Origin: Baffinella frigidus
Taxonomy: Eukaryota; Cryptophyceae; Cryptomonadales; Baffinellaceae
Assembly: GCA_026770585.1 (NCBI GenBank)
Contig: MU646555.1
Span: 526,346 to 538,489 of the forward strand
Direction: 5' to 3'
DNA: 12,144 nucleotides
The position numbers and the translations under genes were made by a program. Shown here piece after piece: positions 8,601 to 12,144 of this stretch. Within the stretch, counting starts at the first letter, position 1, and every line of letters starts with the position of its first letter. Below the pieces are notes generated by a model, which made no database searches, was not told where the DNA came from, and saw only the letters and a program-made list of their open reading frames with translations.

Positions 8601-10085
8601 CTTTGCAAGCGAGCTGCTGTCGACGAACCCATTTCGCAGATGAATCCCCGAATACTGACCGTGGCATGCCAAGTGCAAAATCGTCGGCTTGACTGAATCG
8701 ATCTGTTGCATGAGTTCGTTGATGTCTGCAAAAAAAAACGCTTCAAACGTTGCCTTCGGTGTCCACGCCGGCTCCTTGAATGCAAGAACAAATCTCTCCC
8801 ACAGTTTCTGGTGCTCATCCTCGATTTCCAGATGCTTCTGCCCAGAAACGTTCGACCCAACGAAAAGCACCTTGAACATCGACGGCGGCGGGTCCGGGAT
8901 CTCCTTCCCCCACGAAACCGTTTTCGAAGTCGTCACTGCGGTCGCCTGAGCAGAGAGCGACACCGCGCATCCCGCCTCGTGTAGCGCGCCGCCCGCCTCG
9001 TCCCGCGTCTCCTGAAACGACATGCCAGCCTCGTCAGATCCTGCAGCCGCAGATCCACCGTGCACGTCCTCCAGCGACCCCGCCACCGCGCCCTGATGCT
9101 CCTTGAACCGTGCCATCAAATCGTCCAGCATGAACTCCTCGGCGCCTCCCTCCTGCGCCGCAGGCTCCCCGGACCGGTTCCAGGTCTTCTTGCGGCGCGA
9201 CGGCCACACGACAGCCTTCTGCGCCAGCGTGAACACTTCTGCCAAGCCCGCGTCTTCGCGAGGATGAGGACCTTGCTCCCAGATCCACCCGGTACATGTT
9301 CGCGATGCCCCGCACTTGGCCGGCTTGACTCCCCGACAATGGGTTTTTTTCTGGACGTTGCTCTGCCCACACGTGTCGCAGATCCACTGCGCGCCGGGAA
9401 ACACCTTGAGCGTGTTCCCTCCGCTCGGCTCAACGAAGGTGTCGAAAAACGGATTGTCGCCCTGATAGCCGCTCCCCGTCGCAGCCAGATGCCGAGCATT
9501 GACGGCGTCCACGACCGTCAGGTTCCCCAAGACGATGGCCGCTGAACTCGCGGGCGCCACGGCGCCGTGATCCAGGTGGTGATGCACGTGCAAAACGGCG
9601 TACTCCTTGAGCGGGTCGTTCTGCGCATCGGGATTCTTCTTGTCCTCGATCCAGATCTCCTGCGACACGGTGCAGCCGCTCGCCGAGCCCTTGTACAGAA
9701 ACATCTTGCGCAGCACCACCGCGGCTTCGCCCTCCTGAACACGCGTGACAAGGTCCTCGAACTCCCCGCCATCCAGAAACTTGCGTGACGTCCCAGCTGC
9801 CCCCGTCGCCAGCGCCCCCTCACGCGCCGATGCTGCTGACGCGCCCCGTGCGCTGGCCTGTTGGATGTCGAGAAGAATCCGCAACGTCTGCTCACCGCCG
9901 TGCGCACTGTGAACGATCACGCCCGAGGGATCGACGCGCGCGGCGTTCACCGCGACGACCTCGTACTCCACGTTGCGCGTGGTTACGCTGCGAAACGCAT
10001 CCTGACTCTCGGTGTAGCTGAAGGTCTCGACATGTTCGATCTTCGGTTCGCTCTCGCCCAGCTTGATGATCTTCCGCACCTGCAA
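2670..10085 (-). CDS. Giant STAND/NLR-like protein: CHAT protease, U-box, NACHT ATPase, SAM-like repeats
   Basis: One uninterrupted frame of 2471 codons. Numbering starts at a TTG at 10085-10083, because the frame has no ATG before residue 128, so the true start lies elsewhere or in an upstream exon. Domains: novel N-terminal module (about 100-232); RanBP2-like zinc finger (234-268); CHAT caspase-like protease (403-630, His475 and Cys529); SAM-like (636-702); unknown helical region (740-980); Gly/Glu/Ser-rich disordered linker (1000-1110); U-box (1193-1260) followed by a short charged coiled coil; NACHT ATPase (1312-1662); a 35-residue tandem repeat (about 1669-1738); HEAT-like helices (about 1795-1990); two SAM-like repeats (2238-2302, 2310-2370). 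No signal peptide or membrane segment is evident, so it is probably intracellular. Family knowledge: NACHT proteins oligomerise on activation, CHAT domains cleave proteins, and U-boxes recruit E2 enzymes. A sensor role in immunity or cell death is inferred. Domain calls are strong; the gene ends are not. Confidence 0.92.
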   Translation of the reverse strand: MQVRKIIKLGESEPKIEHVETFSYTESQDAFRSVTTRNVEYEVVAVNAARVDPSGVIVHSAHGGEQTLRILLDIQQASARGASAASAREGALATGAAGTSRKFLDGGEFEDLVTRVQEGEAAVVLRKMFLYKGSASGCTVSQEIWIEDKKNPDAQNDPLKEYAVLHVHHHLDHGAVAPASSAAIVLGNLTVVDAVNARHLAATGSGYQGDNPFFDTFVEPSGGNTLKVFPGAQWICDTCGQSNVQKKTHCRGVKPAKCGASRTCTGWIWEQGPHPREDAGLAEVFTLAQKAVVWPSRRKKTWNRSGEPAAQEGGAEEFMLDDLMARFKEHQGAVAGSLEDVHGGSAAAGSDEAGMSFQETRDEAGGALHEAGCAVSLSAQATAVTTSKTVSWGKEIPDPPPSMFKVLFVGSNVSGQKHLEIEDEHQKLWERFVLAFKEPAWTPKATFEAFFFADINELMQQIDSVKPTILHLACHGQYSGIHLRNGFVDSSSLAKAICVRNEGIKRSNRQGITPPGWQPRIRLVIVNACKSGDLARKLSKGGVEFVIGHGDEDVGDATAIKFSGTIYQYLGAGYSLACSFTMAQSISKAYTLLAPRFDSDQFCLELPQAAGRGEGGRAVNEWGSFVLSLQLSPRSETIVRQLYDFLHDNKAIGYEKSLWDIRVCSLDDLADLEEDDLKETPFRSNEKRRLLKLADSARKLLAEAMSDSGSVASGADTMETLSDYASDGENTDVAARHEGHVGDLARHMQQLSDEFKTAEAQSFPGYMLFLVKFVRDATDLDPKFVQEWHELTNNATGWANLGVYILDCFDRIVADADQFRHPLLDRLSFPTQPRPCVVILDIMVRFIGPQEEGRWVKDVVKGLDLSVDPLGFLERASTFLRDGIARMMRGEGFPTQSYCVFLRMSKLTALLFFELLEAQRRYADAIQGTKLDLGGFLLFVSSDQRVRPFGVAQHHLPSQRSLGVIQRGLRCLAGLPRESMEEMLVPLEVGEASDLVGVAGSIGMGKREWSEQDGGRPEERVSVNLLSETTTVALGAASGQGKDETSGSRGESGEKILDASDGKGKIGKSLGKMPTGGGEEAGEGSRAGDGDGAARDDRSGLRESRVGNEGWAWYNPNDYGSDVCSAEEEAKYRAGRVRALFQREALRDYLDLAMATTCAVQDVVTGDVLDVHLACVQLRVVTAKSLQDGSDEDFRCPITQNRMEDPVRCSDGKTYERRAILRVLGSSKISPCTRQVLDPLDVVPNQEMLLKIQDLNQRTQAEEEKRRRDVEGAEERQLLLKRLGYPGDPGAGSGELKESLDLMEWLQKEKHGSGVCIYGAPASGKTVSMMQITMKAVQICMWRSEASEELSYLEGGCSVDFPLVPLFIRAAQLSKLLEMPGAPLDGDLVQFFIARDPDVLSIQGAEELLSELYSCGQLLVLIDGLDEGGGHRVKIENFVAKLLQQCDELATSGASALVVSTREKNFAESVSQNRLTTFARAQIQPLDGSGRRKLIRSRLHDAARLEEVVDKLESMEVPDIINSPFLLSLLVNVFNETGTFPSRRDQLYREAVLWVLRRAADREPRSELAQSLGTAELVKVGFEFLECLGFVCHMDLKRRDFLLADERLGAGLAREWHNERVPLEQIQSWVFDGEGLALLCCTDTKEKNYRFGHLTVQEFLASSFLVRLSTSDNLLREWIEPVRDTWFHEVLRGVSAMIDTEVFSGSDKPLREWIKPVCDSWFHEVLRLASTMMDADVFIKFSLFVLEQEDGSGAFCEVASDMIKERCASLLVRRSLASRSERENVERDAQRVTVVQEAMMNKVLSIRPFEAIVTMLSHPSAELRALTLSEISKFPFLADVGVLSGRLLDSVEAGEATTAVTTTWMCSALLSVCQLDLPSDEVESVFRRTLQIAIGQTVTAFFNVLHEAAVTAVATFFKRFGSEHEGFIDVVTDLLDSQRVKEARRKVLMQIVFDLRLVHERLVELVLASWLVQPFFDGMDTTFSDWLLQIPRPTNARISALLLDMEEAGEVRADLEEEAPNVSGTSEAVDASGKRAGGDADGAEAARVVVERDFRAGLVDLDEQMAQDVPEGQFAPLWKKMFNSMEHFADEESGQLFQCVFKLDFPGLKIGSPGWDAEVTRTWRLLNLGRWAFSAILQHVRDSCKAELLRGGSAVLGVSSTAIAAAAKEVCMQQRGGTSYLKVEAELLLKELGIGRRAREIDAWSGAVSAVKVVDGGESEKLMKNRAVLLTVAAQSEARWLDLVSHLEHHGLYGLADRLRDDKRLGVRSVFQLGDLTASDLEVIEWLSVVERRTLVRICQVAKREFAEKHEWLDLCSFLNRHGVYEIAERLRSELGVHSRQDLAYVRDEDLHWLPVVKRRIFVDICRKIEEDTMSPGSVSDGGEGSVGEGGSVFSSMAEEEASAGEKNVESVPDFGEDHVQRFLRQLESNPSTVKVVGFQEYPNNGGGKLHGEDREVARQYWLQLSEDALR
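2976..3374 (-). other. Two tandem SAM-like repeats, residues 2238-2370
   Basis: The two units align: RWLDLVSHLEHHGLYGLADR against EWLDLCSFLNRHGVYEIAER, then LGVRSVFQL against LGVHSRQDL, then EWLSVVERRTLVRIC against HWLPVVKRRIFVDIC. The five-helix rhythm with a W-L start resembles SAM domains, which often polymerise. A weaker related unit sits at 636-702, with the SLDDLADLEEDDL stretch. Confidence 0.6.
4724..4775. repeat. Perfect 20-bp inverted repeat inside the coding region
   Basis: Arms CTCGTTCGACGTTCTCTCGC (4724-4743) and its exact reverse complement (4756-4775) flank a 12-base loop, TCGCTCCTTGAT. The same 12 bases recur at 4788-4799. It encodes a Ser/Arg/Glu-rich stretch near residues 1771-1788. 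Arms this long and perfect are unexpected by chance in coding DNA. Confidence 0.85.
4871..5080 (-). repeat. 105-bp in-frame tandem duplication
   Basis: Two head-to-tail copies, 4871-4975 and 4976-5080, lie directly after the NACHT region. They encode 35-residue units sharing LREWI-PV-D-WFHEVLR (about residues 1669-1738). The protein copies have diverged at about a third of positions, so the duplication is not brand new. Confidence 0.85.
5100..6152 (-). other. NACHT nucleotide-switch ATPase, residues 1312-1662
   Basis: Walker A is GAPASGKT at 1319-1326. Walker B is LLVLIDGLDE, with Asp1423, Asp1426 and Glu1427, the two-acid form typical of NACHT. Sensor 1 is the STR ending in Arg1462. The NSPFLLSLL helix start is at 1522-1530, and the winged-helix hallmark FGHLTVQEFL is at 1651-1660. 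All expected elements are present, so ATP binding and oligomerisation are predicted. Confidence 0.9.
6306..6509 (-). other. U-box E3 ubiquitin ligase domain, residues 1193-1260
   Basis: It has the canonical U-box order: FRCPIT (1194-1199), MEDPV (1203-1207), DGKTYER (1211-1217), Ile1220, Pro1231 before the second loop, and VVPN (1242-1245) leading the last helix. It uses no zinc ligands, as usual for the fold. A charged helix rich in Glu and Arg follows (about 1255-1285), as in several U-box proteins that dimerise. It should bind an E2 enzyme. Confidence 0.88.
6851..6860. repeat. Run of ten C (ten G on coding strand)
   Basis: The run encodes Gly residues in the disordered linker between the CHAT and U-box halves. 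The frame is the same on both sides. It is a likely place for replication slippage or sequencing error. Confidence 0.9.
8196..8879 (-). other. CHAT (caspase HetF-associated) protease domain, residues 403-630
   Basis: It opens with a strand FKVLFVGSN, then TILHLACHGQ with catalytic-type His475, then IRLVIVNACKSGD with catalytic-type Cys529, followed by GVEFVIGHG, the Asp/Ala/Phe pattern DATAIKFSGTIYQYL and a glycine-rich helix start. This order and the ACHG and NACxSG motifs are the CHAT signature (clan CD, related to caspases and separase). Both dyad residues are present, so it is predicted active. Substrate unknown. Confidence 0.9.
9282..9386 (-). other. RanBP2-like zinc finger (residues 234-268)
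   Basis: The motif starts WICDTCGQSN and matches W-x-C-x2-C-x3-N-x6-C (Trp234, Cys236, Cys239, Asn243, Cys250). The usual final C-x2-C is replaced by C-x7-C (Cys258), with a further Cys264. It lacks the Thr-Phe pair that ubiquitin-binding NZF fingers carry after the second Cys, so ubiquitin binding of that type is not predicted. Confidence 0.6.
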
Positions 10086-10097
10086 TGGGGCATCTGG

Positions 10098-10165
10098 GTT
10101 TAGGGTTTAGGGTCTATGGTTCGGGTTTAGGGTTGAGGGTTGAGGGTCTATGGTCTATGGTTTAG
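10098..10165 (-). repeat. Interstitial telomere-like array, TTTAGGG orientation
   Basis: GGGTTTAGGGTTTAGGG followed by degenerate units (GGTTGAGGG, GGTCTATGG). It lies within about 20 bases of the start of the giant open frame and opposite in orientation to the terminal array. Confidence 0.8.
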
Positions 10166-10479
10166 AGCCGGTTCCGCGAGAAAACAAAGCCGCCAAACCG
10201 CTAATTTCTCAATTTAATCGGCCGGATTTCCTTAGATTTTCCTTAGATTTCGATTAGGGCCCAAAATTGAATGGGCCGGAAATGATTTTGAAAAATCATT
10301 AGATATCATTAGGGGCCCTTACAATTTTAAGTATTTTTGTAAAGCAAAAGGACAGGTCGTCATGAGGCGGGCCCGTCCTTCAAACGGCTGTTACGCCTCG
10401 ACCCCTGGGCCAAATCATATGATCTTTGGATGGTCTTCCTAGGAGTGTGTCCTCTTTCGATCTATGTAACAACCATAAA
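10166..10479. other. AT-rich non-coding core with hairpins
   Basis: About 310 bases clearly richer in A and T than the surroundings, with no open frame of note. It contains the nested hairpin at 10263-10328 and the GAGGCGGGCCCGTC motif at 10364-10377 inside an AAGGAC/GTCCTT hairpin. It could be intron interior or intergenic spacer. Confidence 0.5.
10263..10328. repeat. Nested hairpin in AT-rich core
   Basis: The outer arms AAAATTGAATGGGCC (10263-10277) and GGCCCTTACAATTTT (10314-10328) pair at 13 of 15 positions. Inside lies a perfect 9-bp hairpin, AATGATTTT GA AAAATCATT (10281-10300). It may be a structured RNA, a degenerate foldback element or a cruciform. Confidence 0.6.
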
Positions 10480-10770
10480 TGGTTGAGGGTTAAGGGTTTT
10501 GGGTTAAGGCTTGAGGGTTTAGGTTTTAGGTTTTAGGGTTTAGAGTTTAGGGTTTAAGGTTTAGGGTTTAGGGTTTAGGGTTTACGTTTTTGGTTTTGGG
10601 TTTAGGGTTTGGGGTTTAGGGGTTTGCGTTGAGGTTTCAATGTTCAGTGTTTCGTGTTTCAGGATTCAGGGTTTACGGTTTGGGGTTTACGGTTTAGGAT
10701 TGGGTGTTTGGTGTTCAGGGTTTGAGGATTAGGGTGTAGGGTTCAGGGTTTAGGTTTTAGGTTTCAGTTG
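10480..10770 (-). repeat. Degenerate TTTAGGG array
   Basis: About 290 bases of TTTAGGG-like units with many variants (TTTTAGG, TTTACGG, TTCAGGG, TTTGGGG). The purest stretch is near 10545-10585. It ends a few bases before the stop codon of the neighbouring exon. Confidence 0.85.
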
Positions 10771-10775
10771 CGGCT

Positions 10776-11504
10776 CTACTGCAGGCGGGTCAGCATCTGG
10801 ATTCGAGCAGAGGTTGCGAATCGCACCTGGTCATAGTTACTGGCGGCGACTCGCTGCTCCTCGCACGATGGCATGCTCTCCGCCATCCCCCACAACCAGG
10901 TGCACTTCTGCGTGAACGTTGCATCGCTCTTCGTCCACATGTCTCTCCATCCGTCCACCAGCTGTGCCGCCCGGGGCACCAGCGGCATCTTCAAGTTGCC
11001 CTCCTCCTGCACGAAGCATTTCGCACCCTTTGCACGCTCCGCGTGCCGTACGTTGACAGATGTCACGCGCTGCGCTCGCTCCTGCAACGTCCGGGGACGT
11101 TGCAGATCACCGACCCCGGTGGTCGCGCGATCACCCCAGCGGAGCGGCGTGTGCACGTGCAGGACCACGCGCTTGTCGTCCCCCTGGCTCACGTCCTTGA
11201 AGACGTACATCCGCTCCAGCAGCCGGTCGTCCCCCACCAGGTTCAGCCCACCCGCATCGACGTATGGAAAGTCGATTACCACAGTCACTTCGACAACCCC
11301 CGCGCGCGCGCTCTTGCAGAAGTCGCCCCAGCTGTAGAAATTGAGCTGCCGCTTTGTAGCTGTCTCCTCCCCCGCTTCCTCCCCCGGATCTTTCCACGTC
11401 TCACACATCTCCGCGCCCGCCGCCTCGCACATGAAAGGCAGCACATGTTCGACCTCATCGCTTGCCTCCACGCCCAGGAACTCCTGCGGAACGAGCGACA
11501 ACAC
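10776..11504 (-). CDS. Open exon with the same N-terminal module as the giant protein
   Basis: A 242-codon frame ending in TAG (10778-10776) at the edge of a telomere-like array. The coordinate 11504 is a GTG, an unlikely eukaryotic start. The first in-frame ATG is at 11432-11430 (residue 25), and an in-frame TGA (11510-11508) separates the frame from an upstream ATG at 11537-11535. Residues about 95-180 resemble residues 127-232 of the giant protein: MYVFKD against MFLYKG, VLHVHTPLRWG against VLHVHHHLDHG, VNVRHAERAKG against VNARHLAATG, and FVQEEGNLKMP against FVEPSGGNTLKVF. No known domain or catalytic motif is evident, and no zinc finger follows; the end is Trp-rich. It could be the first coding part of the giant gene (phase-0 splice at 10826), or a truncated paralogue. 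Function unknown. Confidence 0.6.
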   Translation of the reverse strand: MLSLVPQEFLGVEASDEVEHVLPFMCEAAGAEMCETWKDPGEEAGEETATKRQLNFYSWGDFCKSARAGVVEVTVVIDFPYVDAGGLNLVGDDRLLERMYVFKDVSQGDDKRVVLHVHTPLRWGDRATTGVGDLQRPRTLQERAQRVTSVNVRHAERAKGAKCFVQEEGNLKMPLVPRAAQLVDGWRDMWTKSDATFTQKCTWLWGMAESMPSCEEQRVAASNYDQVRFATSARIQMLTRLQ

Positions 11505-11537
11505 GACTCAGACCATGAAATGTGGTTCGGCCGCCAT
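11484..11537 (-). other. Candidate true start and interrupting TGA or tiny intron
   Basis: ATG at 11537-11535 opens MAAEPHFMV in the same frame as the downstream exon, then meets TGA at 11510-11508. A GT at 11513 and the pyrimidine-rich CTCGTTCCGCAG ending at 11484 bound a 30-base, in-frame segment containing the TGA. So the stop could be spliced out if this lineage uses very short introns, or the gene is broken here. Confidence 0.35.
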
Positions 11538-11555
11538 GTATGCACCCCCAGCGAG
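11538..11555 (-). promoter_or_regulatory. Repeated leader motif, copy 3
   Basis: The minus strand reads CTCGCTGGGGGTGCATAC and abuts the ATG at 11537. It differs by one base from the copies at 865 and 1692. It supports this ATG as the family's normal start region. A TTTAAA at about 11707-11712 could be a distant TATA-like element, but this is weak. Confidence 0.4.
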
Positions 11556-11597
11556 CACTTCACAGTAGGGTAGGGTTTCGCCCGATCCTGGCTACCC

Positions 11598-11690
11598 CAT
11601 CAGTTTTATCAGTATCAGTGTTATCAGTTGGGGCCCGATAACTCCTGCTATCGGACTTATCAGTTTCGTGCCGACAACTTATCAGCAAGG
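11598..11690. repeat. TTATCAG repeat cluster
   Basis: At least five occurrences of TATCAG, including ATCAGTTTTATCAGTATCAG and GTTATCAGTTGGGG, plus a small hairpin CCGATA/TATCGG at 11635-11654. The same TATCAGTATCAGTT motif closes the window at 12131-12144, and ATCAGTTTT ends the palindromic element at 1767. These look like ends or remnants of a second mobile element family. Confidence 0.5.
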
Positions 11691-11858
11691 GTTCCACGGG
11701 AAGCCTTTAAAGCCCTCTACTGCCAAAGTGGTGCCTTTTCTGGTCCGAAAAGGGTCTTAGTGTGTGAAAAAAAGGGGTCTTGACATTTCGAGATGCGGGC
11801 CCGTCAAGAAAAAAAGGTTCCGGAGGGCCGGGAAGATCAGAAGGGCGCCCCTCAAAAC
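11691..11858. other. Unassigned flank
   Basis: No gene seen. It contains a third GCGGGCCCGTC motif (11795-11805) placed between TCTTGAC and GTCAAGA, which can pair as a stem, and two A-rich runs. Confidence 0.4.
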
Positions 11859-11874
11859 CCTAAACCGTAAAACA

Positions 11875-11905
<31 letters not shown>

Positions 11906-11966
11906 ACCCTGAACCCTGAACCCTGAACCCTGAACCCTGAACCCTGAACCCCTAACCCCTCACCAT
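11859..11966 (+). repeat. Variant telomere-like array, CCCTAAA/CCCTCAA/CCCTGAA
   Basis: It begins CCCTAAACC, then shows a homogeneous block of CCCTCAA units, then a homogeneous block of CCCTGAA units, and ends CCCCTAACCCCT. The segregated variant blocks suggest local amplification of individual mutant units. Confidence 0.85.
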
Positions 11967-12016
11967 GTTCTGTAATAAACACATTTTATTACCCAATAAC
12001 ATACGGTGGGGTTCCC

Positions 12017-12105
12017 TACAGGGGTATCTCGCTCATAAGAAAACGCCCACCCCTAGGACAACCGTAGGGCCCTAGGCATAGGACTACAGTAGGGTCCTAG
12101 AGTAC
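12017..12105. mobile_element. MITE-like element, copy 3, right end missing
   Basis: The left terminus is TACAGGGGTATCTCGCTCAT then AAGAAAACGCCCACCCCTAG, with the internal GGGCCCTAGGCATAGG and AGTAGGGTCCTAG blocks in the same order as copy 1. After about 12100 the expected GCGAGGTACCCCTGTA terminus is absent and the sequence passes into CTCCCCTGAGGGGAGTTATCAG, a small palindrome joined to TATCAG repeats. It is a truncated copy or was hit by another element. Confidence 0.75.
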
Positions 12106-12144
12106 ACCCGGAGGCTCCCCTGAGGGGAGTTATCAGTATCAGTT

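Larger units (their letters stand above)
10080..10826 (-). other. Possible 747-base intron joining the two exons
   Basis: In the upstream exon, codon CAG (10829-10827) is followed by GTGCGA. The giant exon begins after CCCCATTGCAG (acceptor AG at 10081-10080). Both junctions are phase 0, so joining preserves frame and gives ...NYDQ then VRKIIKLG... The intron would contain two telomere-like arrays, whose CTAAAC and CTCAAC units resemble branch points. Against it: the donor is only moderate and both exons remain explainable as separate genes. Confidence 0.35.

Noticed and set aside
9162-9183. Interest in the LHVHHHLDHG segment of the N-terminal module as a metal-dependent hydrolase motif
   Set aside because: The His cluster is not conserved in the second exon (VLHVHTPLRWG), so a catalytic metal site is unsupported. 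The segment itself maps to about 9556-9600; the coordinates given here are in the linker after the zinc finger, where I also looked and found no extra His or Cys cluster.
11043-11573. Plus-strand frame of 176 codons opposite the second exon
   Set aside because: The minus strand shares motifs with the giant protein's N-terminal module, so that strand is the coding one. The plus reading shows no recognisable domain, although it does have an ATG.
1-12144. Bacterial or phage defence island
   Set aside because: CHAT and NACHT also occur in bacterial anti-phage systems, but telomeric repeats, introns, a U-box and the lack of any operon structure or ribosome binding sites point to a eukaryotic nucleus.

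Overview
The window looks like the end of a nuclear chromosome of a eukaryote, most likely a protist or alga. It opens with about 470 bases of CCCTAAA telomeric repeat (TTTAGGG type) on the left edge. The right half holds more interstitial telomere-like arrays, and the one large gene has eukaryotic domains and a consensus GT-AG intron. TTTAGGG telomeres occur in plants, green algae and several protist groups including dinoflagellates and apicomplexans, so I do not name a lineage. I see no rRNA, tRNA, CRISPR array or bacterial operon.

Layout. 1-480: telomeric array with a captured coding-like scrap and a fold-back junction at its inner end. 481-2178: subtelomeric mosaic of short gene scraps in several copies, a GA microsatellite, two copies of a TA-flanked MITE-like element, a 68-bp palindromic element and a decayed copy of a gene leader. 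2179-10085, minus strand: one giant gene read toward the telomere, with a main open exon of 2470 codons (2670-10085) and a probable terminal exon (2179-2533) joined by a 140-base intron. 10086-10775: two telomere-like arrays around an AT-rich, hairpin-rich core. 10776-11504, minus strand: a second open exon whose product resembles residues about 100-232 of the giant protein. 11505-12144: upstream flank with TTATCAG repeats, another degenerate telomeric array and a third MITE copy that runs into unrelated sequence.

The main product is a STAND/NLR-like protein. In order it has a novel N-terminal module, a RanBP2-like zinc finger, a CHAT caspase-like protease with its His/Cys pair intact, a SAM-like domain, an unrecognised helical region, a disordered linker, a U-box (E3 ubiquitin ligase), a NACHT ATPase with Walker A and B motifs, a HEAT-like helical region, and two SAM-like repeats. 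The inferred role is a switch-type sensor, plausibly in immunity or cell death, coupling nucleotide-driven oligomerisation to proteolysis and ubiquitination. This rests on domain content only.

The 10776-11504 exon may be the first part of the same gene. A GT donor inside it and an AG acceptor at the start of the giant exon are both phase 0, and the giant exon has no in-frame ATG before residue 128. Alternatively it is a separate, damaged paralogue: an in-frame TGA separates it from a plausible upstream ATG. The surrounding duplications, inversions and mobile elements fit a fast-rearranging subtelomere.
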